From positions 806,001 to 870,000 of the forward strand of contig NZ_JAIGNN010000002.1 in assembly GCF_019711565.1 (NCBI RefSeq): a stretch of 64,000 nucleotides of DNA, given 5' to 3'. This document shows positions 38,898-49,162 of the stretch, piece after piece. Origin of the DNA: Qipengyuania proteolytica (GTDB taxonomy: Bacteria > Pseudomonadota > Alphaproteobacteria > Sphingomonadales > Sphingomonadaceae). The position numbers were made by a program, and so were the translations under genes. Each line of letters starts with the position of its first letter. Position 1 is the stretch's first letter. The notes below the pieces were generated by a model. That model searched no databases, had not been told where the DNA came from, and was given only the letters and a program-made list of their open reading frames with translations.

Positions 38898-39601
38898 CCG
38901 AAGACAAACGTCCCGACCCAGTTCTGGCGGCCGAATATGCGCTCGGCCTGCTCGAGGGTGACGAGCTGCTGGCCGCGCGCGCCCGCGAAGGCAGCGATCC
39001 GGCGTTCGCGGCAGAAGTAGCGCAGTGGCAGGATCGCCTCTCGCCGCTGGCAGACGAGATCGATCCGCGCTGGCCGCGCGACGAAGTCTGGCAGCGGATC
39101 GTGGCCGCTCTGGGAACCGAGCCGGCAGTCGCCGAGGTGATCGCGCTGCGCCGCAAGGTCAGGCGCTGGCAGTGGATCGGGGGCGCCGCTGTTGCAGCTT
39201 CCGTGGCGATCGCCGTGTTCTCGGCCACATTCCTTACAATGCCCACGACTCCCGCGCCGCAAAGCCCTCCGCTCGCAGCTGTCATGCCCATCGAAGGGAC
39301 TCCGCTGCGGATCGACTTCACCTATCTGCCCGACCGGGAGAGCCTCCTCGTGACTGCGGTGGGTCTCACCGCCGATGGCGTCCACGACCACGAAATATGG
39401 CTGGTGCCGCAACAAGGAGAGCTGATTTCGCTCGGGCTTGTCACCCCCGGCGTCGTCACCGCGCATAGCGTGCCGGAAGACATCGGTCGCCAGATCGCAG
39501 GGGGCTCGCAGCTTTTGCTCACCCGCGAACCGCTCGGCGGCAAGCCGCCTGCGCAGGTGGCCGGACCCGTCGTGGCAGAGGCACGGTTCACGGCGATCTG
39601 A
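38894..39601 (+). CDS. Anti-sigma factor, RskA-like (transmembrane)
   Basis: A 235-residue protein: a cytosolic zinc-less anti-sigma domain (LAAEYALGLLEGDELLAARA, ALAD...DEVWQRIVAAL), one membrane helix (WIGGAAVAASVAIAVFSATF), and a periplasmic RskA domain (TVSLVPQ-like EIWLVPQQGELISLGLV). It should hold the ECF sigma at the membrane until a signal. The four-base overlap (ATGA) with the sigma gene supports the pair. The signal is unknown. Confidence 0.88.
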   Translation: MTEDKRPDPVLAAEYALGLLEGDELLAARAREGSDPAFAAEVAQWQDRLSPLADEIDPRWPRDEVWQRIVAALGTEPAVAEVIALRRKVRRWQWIGGAAVAASVAIAVFSATFLTMPTTPAPQSPPLAAVMPIEGTPLRIDFTYLPDRESLLVTAVGLTADGVHDHEIWLVPQQGELISLGLVTPGVVTAHSVPEDIGRQIAGGSQLLLTREPLGGKPPAQVAGPVVAEARFTAI

Positions 39602-39620
39602 GATTTTTTCACGATCGCGG

Positions 39621-39650
39621 TGCATCCATCGCTCCGGGTCGCCCGTAACT
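39621..39650 (+). promoter_or_regulatory. Candidate ECF sigma-dependent promoter of the fasciclin gene
   Basis: TGCATCC at 39621-39627 and CGTAACT at 39644-39650 are spaced by 16 bases, with start of transcription expected about 40 bases before the fasciclin ATG. The shape (short -35 and CGT-type -10) fits ECF promoters, and the gene follows the sigma/anti-sigma pair. I propose the pair controls it; no second copy is available for comparison. Confidence 0.4.
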
Positions 39651-39692
39651 CCCACACAAGCTGGACGGGGCTTGAAGTCAAAGGAGTTACAG

Positions 39693-40262
39693 ATGACCAT
39701 TTCGAAGAAACTCAAGGCCGCTGCCCTCGCCTCGATCGCTGCGACGGGTGCTTTCGCTCTCGCCACCGCTTCGCCGGCGCTGGCCGATCATCACGGGATG
39801 AAGGCCGAAAAGGCGCAGCCCAACATCGTCGAGGCCGCGGTCGGCACCGGCGTCCACACTACCCTGGTCGCAGCCGTTCAGGCGGCCGATCTGGTCGACA
39901 CCCTGTCAAGCCCCGGCCCGTTCACCGTGTTCGCGCCCACCGACGACGCCTTTGCCGCGCTGCCTGCCGGCACGGTCGACACGTTGCTGCAGCCCGCGAA
40001 CAAGGACCAGTTGACCAATATCCTCACCTACCACGTGGTCGCGGGCCGCATTCCGGCGGCACAACTTACGCAGGCGATCCGCAAGGCCGGCGGCAGCTAC
40101 GAATTCGAAACCGTGGCGGGCGAAACGCTGACGGCGAGCTTCTCCGGCGACAATATCGTTGTCACCGACGGCGCAGGCCGGACCAGCACCGTCACCATGG
40201 CCGATGTGAAGACCACCAACGGCGTGATCCACGTCACCGACGGCGTGTTCCTGCCGGGCTGA
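39693..40262 (+). CDS. Secreted fasciclin (FAS1) domain protein
   Basis: A 189-residue protein with a signal peptide (cleaved near SPALADH) and a single FAS1 domain: NIVEAAVGTGVHTTLVAAVQ, the H1 motif PFTVFAPTDDAFAALPAGTV, LTNILTYHVVAGR, and TTNGVIHVTDGVFLPG. FAS1 proteins act in adhesion or cell-surface contacts. AAGGAG precedes the ATG. The strong terminator at 40322-40361 ends the unit. Confidence 0.92.
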   Translation: MTISKKLKAAALASIAATGAFALATASPALADHHGMKAEKAQPNIVEAAVGTGVHTTLVAAVQAADLVDTLSSPGPFTVFAPTDDAFAALPAGTVDTLLQPANKDQLTNILTYHVVAGRIPAAQLTQAIRKAGGSYEFETVAGETLTASFSGDNIVVTDGAGRTSTVTMADVKTTNGVIHVTDGVFLPG

Positions 40263-40321
40263 TCAACAACTTCCCCAAGGGTGCCGCGAATGTACCCCCA
40301 TTGCGACGCGGCACCATACGG

Positions 40322-40361
40322 CCCCGTCCGGCGCTTCACCCAAGGCCGGACGGGGTTTTTT
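40322..40361 (+). terminator. Rho-independent terminator after the fasciclin gene
   Basis: CCCCGTCCGGC (40322-40332) pairs perfectly with GCCGGACGGGG (40345-40355) and is followed by six T residues (40356-40361). The T-run is only on the plus strand, so it serves the sigma-fasciclin unit and not the convergent receptor gene. Confidence 0.9.
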
Positions 40362-40374
40362 CGTTCGGTCGCGA

Positions 40375-42846
40375 TCAGCCGCCGAAGTCGTACGTCATCC
40401 GCAGGCCGATGGTGCGCGGCGCAAGCACGAATTCGCCGAATGTGCGCTGATAGACCGGATCGCCGTTGATATCGGCGAGCACCTGGTTGTAATCCGGGTT
40501 CCCGCGGACACCGCCGACGGCGTATTTGTTGAACACATTGTCGGCATAGAGCGTCAGGCTCCAGCTGTCGGACTTCGCCGAAACCGCCACATTGTGGATC
40601 GAGAAGCCGGGGATCTTGTAGCCATTGCCCCGGTTGCCCGCGGTGCGCAGCACGTTCGACTGAGCGGTGAAGCCGTAGCTTAAGCCGAGATCGATCGTGT
40701 CGGTAACCGGCGTTTCGTACTTTGCGAAGAACGAGCCCTTGTGCTTCGGCGAGCCCGGCAGGCGGTCGCCCGCCTTCCCGTCGAGGCGGTCCTCATTGCC
40801 ACTCGGGTCCAGCGGCGCGCTGAAGCCGGGCGGGACGAAGTACGCGATCAGGTCGATTGCATCCTTCGTGAAGGTCGGGTCGGTGTAGGCATAGCTGCCG
40901 CTGAACTGCAGGCCGCGGATCGGCTCCCACGATGCGGCGAGTTCGAAGCCCTTCGATTCCGCGCCAGCCCCGTTGACGGTGATCGGCTGGCTGCCGTTGA
41001 CCGTGGCCGAAGACACCTGCGGCCCATTCCACTTGATGTAGTAGAGCGCGCCGTTGAGCGTGATCGTGCGGTCGGCCAGCTGGCTCTTGAAGCCGAGTTC
41101 GTAATTGTTGGTCGTATCCGGGAAATACTGAAACTCGTTCGGCAGGGCGCAAACGATCTGTGTATTGGGCAGCGGGTTCGGGCACAGGGCGACGCCATTG
41201 GCGCTGCCGATGCGGAACCCTTCCGAATAGGTCGCATAGACCAGCACATCGTCGGTCACGTCGAAGGAGGTGTTGAGCTTGAAGAGGAAGCCGTCGTCCT
41301 GCTGGCCCACGTCCTGGAAATCGAGCACGATCGAATCGGGATCGTCCCCGTCGAACACCGTCCGGAACAGCGGGATATCGACCGCCGAACTCGCCTGGAA
41401 ATCATAGTCGTAATAGCGGATGCCGCCGGTCACCGACCAGCGGTCGGTGATGTCGAAGGTCAGCTCGCCGTAGAAACCGAGTTCCTCCAGCTTCTGCTCG
41501 TCGACCGAGAAATATTCGAGGCTGTCGGGCCGCAGCTGGATGCCGCCGAATTCGTCGACCGCGAACTGGTCGAAGCCGGGGGTGAATTCCTTGCTGAAGC
41601 CGGAGAAGCGGAAGTTCTGGTAGAACCCGCCGACGATCCACTGGAACGGACCGCCGTGCTGCGACACCAGCCGCACTTCCTGCGTGAAGGCGCGGATGTC
41701 GCTGTCCTCCAGCGTGAAGGAGGTGAAGTTGGGGAAAGCTTCATAGCTGTATTCGAGCGCAATCAGCAGGTCGGTCTGGTCCCGCTGACCGGTCTCGTCC
41801 TCCGTAGCCCAGCCGGTGGCGCTGGTCAGCTGTGCGAAGCCGAGATCGGCGGTCGCTTCCACCGAGAACAGCTGGGTCTTGCGATCGTTCGGCTCGGGAA
41901 CACGCATGGCCGATTCGTACTTGCCGAGCTCGACCGGGAGGGTCGTGATCGCGCGGTTCGACAGCTGCCGACCGCCGGTTTCCTGGTCCTGCAGCGTATA
42001 GGCGAGTTCGACATCGAACCAGTCGGTCGGGGCAGCGCGCAGGACCGCGCGCGCGGTCAGCGTCTGTTCGTCATTCACGTCCTTCAGGCCATTGAAATTC
42101 GACGCATCGCCAAACCCGTCGGGGTTCGAAACACCGACATTGGCGACGGCGTACGGATAATCGATGAAGCCCTTGTCATCGAGATAGTCCAGCGACCCGC
42201 GAAAGGCGAGCTTGCCCGGAACGATAGGCACGTTGAGCGTCGCCCCGGTATCGTGGCTAATCCCGTCGCCATCCTTGATCGTGTAGAGGTCGGCGCGGAC
42301 GCTGCCCGAGAAACTGTCGAGATCGGCCTTGTTGGGGATGTAGCGGATGGCACCGCCCAGCGTGCCAGATCCATACAGGGTGCCCTGCGGCCCGATGAGG
42401 AATTCGACGCGCTGCACATCCTTCAGGCGCAGGTCCACCAGCAGCGGGACTTCACCGAGGTATGTCCCGACCGTGCCGCCATTGCCGCCGCCATCGTTTG
42501 AACCGAGCGGATCGGCGCTGAGGCCGCGGAAAACGACCAGCGAATTGTTGCGCGCGCCGTTGTCGACGAAGAAAACGCCCGGCACCAGGCGCGAGGCCTC
42601 GCGCAGGTTGAACGCACCCTGCTCCACAAGGTCTTCGGCAGTCACGGCGGAAATGTTGAAGGGAACGTCCTGCACCGATTCTTCGCGCCGTGTTGCGGTC
42701 ACGATGATGACATTCTCATCGGTCGCCTGGCTGGCCGAGGCCGTGTCGGCGTCCTGCGCCAGCGCGGGTGCGGCATAGGCGGTGGCAATCATGCTGCTGC
42801 TCAGCAGCGCAGCGCGGGCGATGTGGCCGGTTGTTCTCGTTTTCAT
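40375..42846 (-). CDS. TonB-dependent outer-membrane receptor
   Basis: An 823-residue protein with signal peptide, a TonB-box-like NVIIVTATRREESVQDVPFN, a plug domain (LVPGVFFVDNGARNNSLVVF, GTLGGAIRYIPNKAD) and a long beta-barrel ending in MTYDFGG with a C-terminal aromatic pattern. It imports an unknown substrate by the TonB energy system; it is of the type that resembles FyuA/pesticin or catecholate-like receptors in sphingomonads. The gene is divergent from the sulfotransferase, with paired palindromes in between. Confidence 0.9.
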   Translation of the reverse strand: MKTRTTGHIARAALLSSSMIATAYAAPALAQDADTASASQATDENVIIVTATRREESVQDVPFNISAVTAEDLVEQGAFNLREASRLVPGVFFVDNGARNNSLVVFRGLSADPLGSNDGGGNGGTVGTYLGEVPLLVDLRLKDVQRVEFLIGPQGTLYGSGTLGGAIRYIPNKADLDSFSGSVRADLYTIKDGDGISHDTGATLNVPIVPGKLAFRGSLDYLDDKGFIDYPYAVANVGVSNPDGFGDASNFNGLKDVNDEQTLTARAVLRAAPTDWFDVELAYTLQDQETGGRQLSNRAITTLPVELGKYESAMRVPEPNDRKTQLFSVEATADLGFAQLTSATGWATEDETGQRDQTDLLIALEYSYEAFPNFTSFTLEDSDIRAFTQEVRLVSQHGGPFQWIVGGFYQNFRFSGFSKEFTPGFDQFAVDEFGGIQLRPDSLEYFSVDEQKLEELGFYGELTFDITDRWSVTGGIRYYDYDFQASSAVDIPLFRTVFDGDDPDSIVLDFQDVGQQDDGFLFKLNTSFDVTDDVLVYATYSEGFRIGSANGVALCPNPLPNTQIVCALPNEFQYFPDTTNNYELGFKSQLADRTITLNGALYYIKWNGPQVSSATVNGSQPITVNGAGAESKGFELAASWEPIRGLQFSGSYAYTDPTFTKDAIDLIAYFVPPGFSAPLDPSGNEDRLDGKAGDRLPGSPKHKGSFFAKYETPVTDTIDLGLSYGFTAQSNVLRTAGNRGNGYKIPGFSIHNVAVSAKSDSWSLTLYADNVFNKYAVGGVRGNPDYNQVLADINGDPVYQRTFGEFVLAPRTIGLRMTYDFGG

Positions 42847-42889
42847 ATCTTACTACCTCATGCTTGGGCGGTTCGCAGATCCGCCCCTA

Positions 42890-43037
42890 TGTTGCATGGC
42901 AACACACGCCGGGATTCAGACGGGTTCGGCGTAATTTGTCAACGCCACGACAGGATGAACCGACATTTTCGATCTTCAAAGTGCACGAAAGCAACTGTTC
43001 GCCGGGAATTTCCATGCCGCTCATGTTGCAGCGCAAC
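42890..43037. promoter_or_regulatory. Two GTTGC-N3-GCAAC palindromes between divergent genes
   Basis: TGTTGC-ATG-GCAACA at 42890-42904 and GTTGC-AGC-GCAAC at 43025-43037 share the same half-site and spacing. The first is 44 bases before the receptor start, the second is 27 bases before the sulfotransferase start. They look like operators for one regulator of both genes; the regulator is not in the window. Confidence 0.55.
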
Positions 43038-43063
43038 GTGCAATCAAGGAAGACCCGACTGCC

Positions 43064-44524
43064 GTGGAGGCCGTGCTGGTAATGGCGGCGATCGCGGTAG
43101 AACATGGCAATGGTCCGGGCGCTGAGCGGCTGTGTGCGGTGGCGGCGGGCACTGGCCATCGCAGTTGCTGGCTGGCGGTGCTCGAAGCGCGGGTGGCGTT
43201 GCTCAAGCAGGACCAGGACCGCGCCCGCGAAAGGGCATTGGCGGCGAGCGCGCTGGGTACGGACGATCCGCATATCGCCAACCAGCTCGGTGTGGCGCTT
43301 TCCCGGACCGGCCGGCATGCCGAAGCTGTCGGGCCCTTCCGGCAGGCGGTCGACGGGGTGCCGGACAACACCGATTACCGCTATAATCTTGCTGTGGCGC
43401 TGCAATTTGCGGGGGATCTGGCAGCGGCCGAATACGAGTTTCGCGATCTGGTCGCCCGCGATCCGCTCCACGCCAAGGGCTGGGTCGCGCTGGTGCAGCT
43501 CGCGCGGGAGCCGGAGCCGGACTGGGACGCGCGGCTGGAAACCCTGTTCGCTGCGAGCAAGGATATCGAGACACGGCTGACGATCGGTCACGCCCTTGCA
43601 CGGCTGGCGGAGGGACGCGGAGAGTGGGACGCTTCGCTTGCCTGGCTGGACCGGGCCAAGGCCGCAAAGGCGCGTGAAGTGAGGCACGACAGGGTTTTCG
43701 CCGAAGCCTTGGCCGCATCTGCCATCGCTGCGGCACGGGCGGGCGACTTTGCAGCCGAGCCGCGGGGTGACGAGCGGCCTGTCTTCATCGTCGGAATGCC
43801 GCGCAGCGGGACCACACTGGTCGAACGGATTTTATCCTCGCATCCCGAAGTGCGTTCGGTCGGCGAACTCTCCGACTTCGCGATCCTCCTAAAACGCGCG
43901 CTCAGGACGCCGGGACAGCTGGTGCTCGAACCGGCGCTGCTGGATGTAGCTGCCGAGGCGAGCAGCCTGCTCGCCGTCGGCGATACCTATCTCGAGCGCG
44001 TTGGACGACTGGCAGGGGGCGCTCCCCATTTCATCGACAAGATGCCGTTCAATGCCTTTTTCGCCCCCGCCATCCTTCGCGCCCTGCCCGGGGCAAGGGT
44101 CATATGCCTGCGCCGATCGCCCTTCGACGTGCTGTTCGCCAACTACCGTCAGCTCTTCGCGACCGGGTTCAGCTATTACAGCTATGCCTACGACTTCGGC
44201 GACACCGCGCATTTCGTCGCCGGGTTCGAGCGGATGGCGGACGCTTTTGCCGCAAGCCTGCCTCCCGCCCGCTTCCTTCCGGTGCGGTACGAGGATGTCG
44301 TTGCCGACCAGCGCGGCCAGACCGAGCGGCTACTCGATTTCTGCGGGCTCGTGTGGGACGATGCCTGCATGGACTTTCATCGCAACGCCGAGCCTGTCGC
44401 GACGGCAAGCGCCGTGCAGGTCCGCTCGCCCATCTACGCCAGTTCGGTCGAGAAATGGCGTCGCTATGGCGAAGGGGCCGAAAGGGCGATCGCCGCGTTG
44501 GCCCTATACGGACTGAAGCCCTGA
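43064..44524 (+). CDS. TPR-containing sulfotransferase
   Basis: A 486-residue protein. The first 180 or so residues are TPR-like helical repeats (QLGVALSRTGRHAEAVGPFR, NLAVALQFAGDLAAAEYEFR). The C-terminal sulfotransferase domain has the PAPS 5' phosphosulfate loop FIVGMPRSGTTLVERILSSH and the PAPS 3' region around ICLRRSPFDVLFANYRQLF. Such proteins commonly neighbour TonB receptors in sphingomonads. The GTG at 43064 is a weak start; ATG 43082 is an alternative. The substrate is unknown. Confidence 0.9.
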   Translation: MEAVLVMAAIAVEHGNGPGAERLCAVAAGTGHRSCWLAVLEARVALLKQDQDRARERALAASALGTDDPHIANQLGVALSRTGRHAEAVGPFRQAVDGVPDNTDYRYNLAVALQFAGDLAAAEYEFRDLVARDPLHAKGWVALVQLAREPEPDWDARLETLFAASKDIETRLTIGHALARLAEGRGEWDASLAWLDRAKAAKAREVRHDRVFAEALAASAIAAARAGDFAAEPRGDERPVFIVGMPRSGTTLVERILSSHPEVRSVGELSDFAILLKRALRTPGQLVLEPALLDVAAEASSLLAVGDTYLERVGRLAGGAPHFIDKMPFNAFFAPAILRALPGARVICLRRSPFDVLFANYRQLFATGFSYYSYAYDFGDTAHFVAGFERMADAFAASLPPARFLPVRYEDVVADQRGQTERLLDFCGLVWDDACMDFHRNAEPVATASAVQVRSPIYASSVEKWRRYGEGAERAIAALALYGLKP

Positions 44525-44547
44525 CCACCTTGTGGTCAGGGCTTCAG
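44513..44547. terminator. Perfect 16-bp hairpin between convergent genes
   Basis: Arms CTGAAGCCCTGACCAC (44513-44528) and GTGGTCAGGGCTTCAG (44532-44547) pair perfectly around the three-base loop CTT. It spans the sulfotransferase stop codon and lies 40 bases from the convergent clpX stop. There is no long T-run, so it may end transcription poorly from either side or act as an mRNA 3' stabiliser. Confidence 0.6.
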
Positions 44548-44587
44548 AAATTTGGACAAATCGAAAAGAAGGCCGGGAGCCGCCGCC

Positions 44588-45856
<1,269 letters not shown>

Positions 45857-46044
45857 ATCCTAACGTCTTCCCCGCCCCCCATTCGGAAGATTCCCGACTG
45901 TAGGCGCGCGAGGATTTGGGTCAATATAGTAGGTACGGTCTTCCCCTTGCCACAAGCTGAAGCGGCAAGGTTGCCGGAATCCTACGGTAATAATGCAACA
46001 GTCCCGCGCGGGAACAGGTCCCGCGCCGAACGTAGGCTGCAATT

Positions 46045-46740
46045 TTACTCGGGTGCACCGCCCGAACCGTCGGCCTCGCCGCCCTCGTTTTCGGGGCGGG
46101 TTTCGAACACCTTGTCGACGAGCCCGAACTTCATCGCCTCGTCCGCTTCAAGGAAGGTGTCGCGATCCATCGCCTTTTCGATCTCGTCGAGGCTGCGGCC
46201 CGTGTACTTCACATAGAGGTCGTTCATCCGTTTGCGGATGCGCAGGATCTCGCGGGCCTGGATTTCGATATCCGAGGCCATGCCGCGCGCCCCGCCCGAA
46301 GGCTGGTGGACCATGATGCGCGCGTTGGGGAGCGCAATGCGCATGCCCGGCTCGCCCGCGGCGAGAAGGAAGCTGCCCATGCTGGCGGCTTGCCCCATGC
46401 ACACCGTCGACACGCGCGGCTTGATGTACTGCATGGTGTCGTGAATCGCCATGCCGGCGGTCACCACGCCGCCCGGCGAATTGATGTACATGCTGATCGG
46501 CTTGGAGGGATTCTCGCTCTCCAGAAAGAGCAGCTGCGCCGTGATCAGCGAGGCCATGCCGTCTTCCACCTGCCCGGTGACGAAAACGATGCGCTCGCGC
46601 AGCAGGCGGCTGAAGATGTCGAAGCTGCGTTCGCCGCGACTGGTCTGTTCGACCACCACCGGCACGAGGGCACCCGTCACGGGATCGCGGGTGAACTGGC
46701 CTTGGGTGGAGTAGGCGTCGCCGCCGAACAGGTCGATCAT
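46045..46740 (-). CDS. clpP: ClpP, serine peptidase of ClpXP
   Basis: A 231-residue protease subunit with catalytic Ser in [16 protein letters not shown], His in [12 protein letters not shown], and the Asp downstream in the family position. It follows the usual N-terminal [17 protein letters not shown]. It forms the 14-mer chamber. A start at ATG 46738-46740 is family-like. The 188 bases up to clpX hold no gene. Confidence 0.97.
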   Translation of the reverse strand: MIDLFGGDAYSTQGQFTRDPVTGALVPVVVEQTSRGERSFDIFSRLLRERIVFVTGQVEDGMASLITAQLLFLESENPSKPISMYINSPGGVVTAGMAIHDTMQYIKPRVSTVCMGQAASMGSFLLAAGEPGMRIALPNARIMVHQPSGGARGMASDIEIQAREILRIRKRMNDLYVKYTGRSLDEIEKAMDRDTFLEADEAMKFGLVDKVFETRPENEGGEADGSGGAPE

Positions 46741-46770
46741 GGATATTCCTCTTCTCGGATCAATCGGACG

Positions 46771-46802
46771 CCTATGTCGCGAGTACCCCGGCGATGTTCA
46801 AG
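46771..46802 (-). promoter_or_regulatory. Candidate heat-shock promoter of clpP
   Basis: On the minus strand CTTGAAC (46796-46802) is followed after 16 bases by CGACATAGG (46771-46779). CTTGAA is the alphaproteobacterial RpoH -35 box; the -10 box is only approximate. The predicted start of transcription is about 25 bases before the clpP ATG. Consistent with rpoH at 35596. Confidence 0.4.
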
Positions 46803-47026
46803 GGGCTTAACCCTTCAAAGCAGAGGATATGTCGCTGCGAGTCAATCGATGGGCCTGAAAACGGTTGCAGCCTGCAATCCATGTCGCTCGTCGCCGCGAA
46901 CCAGCCGTTCACGGATCAGGCGGACTCATTTGTCGGCTGGAAAGCAGCTGTGGTCGATGTCTGTCTGGCGCTCATGCCTACAAACGTAGACGTAGATTCC
47001 CGCACCACGAGGGGAGCCCTGATTCA

Positions 47027-49120
47027 ATGCGTTACGCCCGCGCCGTTACCGCTGCAAATGTCCTTGCCATGCTCATGCTCGCACCAGCACCGCTGCTTGC
47101 CGCGGATGCGGATGACGATGTTCCGGTCGCCGGAGAAAGGGATTCGCCGACCCAGGGAGCGCAGGTGTTCGAACCGGTCTACTTCGAACGCTATGCGCCT
47201 CGCAACGCGCTCGACATGCTCGCCCAGGTGCCCGGCTTCGTCATCGACGGCGGCGACAACAATTCGCGCGGTCTCGGACAAGCGACGGCCAATGTGCTGG
47301 TCAACGGCCAGCGCTTTTCGAGCAAGTCCGAAAGCGTTCGCGACCAGCTCAGCCGCATTCCTTCGGGCGATGTGGTCCGCATCGAAATCGTCGACGGCAC
47401 AACCCTCGACATCCCGGGCCTCAACGGGCAGGTTGCCAATATCGTCGTCAACACGACGGGTGCGTCCGGACAGTTCCGCTGGACCACCGGCTTCCGGCCC
47501 CACAACACCGAAGCGCAACTCTACGGCGGCGAGATTTCGCTGACGGGGAAGGAGGGTGCTCTCGATTACACAGTCTCCCTGAGTAACGAGAACAACCGCT
47601 TCGGGGCGGACGGTCCCGTCGAGCTGCGCGATGGCGCAGGCAATCTGATCGAGACGCAGGCCACCAAGTTTTCGGGCAAGTTCGACAACCCGCGCCTCTC
47701 GACCAACTTCACCTATACGATCTCGCCCGAAAGCGTCGCCCATCTCAACCTGCGTTATGGCGAGGATTTCTTCGCCGAGCGGATCACCGAATTCGCACAG
47801 CCGGTCACAGGTCCCGATCGCGACCGGCTGGTCCGCAACAGCGAGGACGGCCCGAACTACGAGATCGGCGGCGACATCGAATTCCCTTTCGGTCCTGGCA
47901 AGCTGAAGCTGATCGGCCTCGAACGCTTCGAACGCGACAATTTCGAGAGCGTGTTGATCGACAGCTTTTCCGACGCATCGCCCGATACCGGCTTCCGCTT
48001 CCGTCAGACCAATGGTGCGGGCGAGCGGATCGGCCGCTTCGAATATGGCTGGAACATGTTCAAGGCCGACTGGCAGTTGTCGGGCGAGGCTGCATTCAAC
48101 CGGCTCGACCGTAGCTCGTCGCTCGAAGTTCTCGACGATGACGGCGATTTCGTCGGCATCCCCTTCCCTTCCGGCAATGGCGGCGTCACCGAAGACCGCT
48201 ACGAGGGCATTCTCAGCTTCAGCAAGCAGCTGACGCCCAAGCTTTCCCTGCAGGCGACGGCGGGTGCCGAATACTCGAAAATCCAGCAGACCGGATCGGC
48301 AGCGAATTCCCGCGTCTTCAAGCGGCCCAAGGGCTCGCTCTCGCTCGCATGGAAACCTGCCAGCGATTTCGATATATCGGTCGAGCTGCGCCGCCGCGTG
48401 GGCCAGCTGAGCTTCGGCAATTTCCTTGCCAGCGTAAACCTCGACGACAACAACCAGAACGGCGGCAACAACGAGCTGGTGCCCGACCAGAGCTGGAACA
48501 TCGAGGCCGAGGTCAACAAGAGCTTCGGCGCATGGGGCTCTGCCAAGCTGCAGGTCCGCCAGGCTTGGTTCGAGGACTTCGTCGACTTCTTCCCCTTGGC
48601 CGACGGCGGCGAGGCACGCGGCAATATCGGGGATGCGAAGCGCCTGCATGTCGAGCTTTCGGGTACGATGAAGTTCGACCCGATCGGCTGGAAAGGCGCC
48701 CAGCTCAACTTCGCCGCGGTCCAGCGATGGATGGACGTCACCGATCCGTTTACAGGCGAGAACCGTGCCTTCTCATACGACCTCTACAACAAGCTGGAGG
48801 CGGATTTCCGCCACGACATACCGGGTAGCAGCTGGGCCTATGGTGCGAGCCTGTTCACTTTCAGCCCGGTCGAATATTCGCGCCGCTACGAAGAAGGCCG
48901 GTTCTGGGAAGGACCGAGCTTCGTCGACGTCTTCATCGAGCATAAGGACATCCTCGGGATGACAGGCCGCCTGCGGGTCGGCAACGTCCTTGGCGCGCGG
49001 AACAAGGGGGGGCGCACAGTCTACGACGATTCGCGGCCCGATGGAGATGTGCTGTTCACCGAAGTTTCGGATCGCCGCATCGGGCCGATCGTGCGCTTCA
49101 CGCTGAGCGGGAACTTCTGA
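47027..49120 (+). CDS. TonB-dependent receptor-like outer-membrane protein
   Basis: A 697-residue protein with signal peptide (AAD...), a plug domain (YAPRNALDMLAQVPGFVIDG, GQRFSSKSESVRDQLSRIPS, VRIEIVDGTTLDIPGLNGQV) and a beta-barrel ending VRFTLSGNF. The plug and barrel fit the type found in sphingomonads near hydrolases. I place the start at ATG 47027 with GGGGAG ten bases upstream, though the frame is open before it. The 286 bases from clpP (46741-47026) hold only promoter sequence. Confidence 0.85.
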   Translation: MRYARAVTAANVLAMLMLAPAPLLAADADDDVPVAGERDSPTQGAQVFEPVYFERYAPRNALDMLAQVPGFVIDGGDNNSRGLGQATANVLVNGQRFSSKSESVRDQLSRIPSGDVVRIEIVDGTTLDIPGLNGQVANIVVNTTGASGQFRWTTGFRPHNTEAQLYGGEISLTGKEGALDYTVSLSNENNRFGADGPVELRDGAGNLIETQATKFSGKFDNPRLSTNFTYTISPESVAHLNLRYGEDFFAERITEFAQPVTGPDRDRLVRNSEDGPNYEIGGDIEFPFGPGKLKLIGLERFERDNFESVLIDSFSDASPDTGFRFRQTNGAGERIGRFEYGWNMFKADWQLSGEAAFNRLDRSSSLEVLDDDGDFVGIPFPSGNGGVTEDRYEGILSFSKQLTPKLSLQATAGAEYSKIQQTGSAANSRVFKRPKGSLSLAWKPASDFDISVELRRRVGQLSFGNFLASVNLDDNNQNGGNNELVPDQSWNIEAEVNKSFGAWGSAKLQVRQAWFEDFVDFFPLADGGEARGNIGDAKRLHVELSGTMKFDPIGWKGAQLNFAAVQRWMDVTDPFTGENRAFSYDLYNKLEADFRHDIPGSSWAYGASLFTFSPVEYSRRYEEGRFWEGPSFVDVFIEHKDILGMTGRLRVGNVLGARNKGGRTVYDDSRPDGDVLFTEVSDRRIGPIVRFTLSGNF

Positions 49121-49162
49121 GCCCGCTTGCATTGCCGAGATCCGGTGGCAGGGTGCGGTGCC

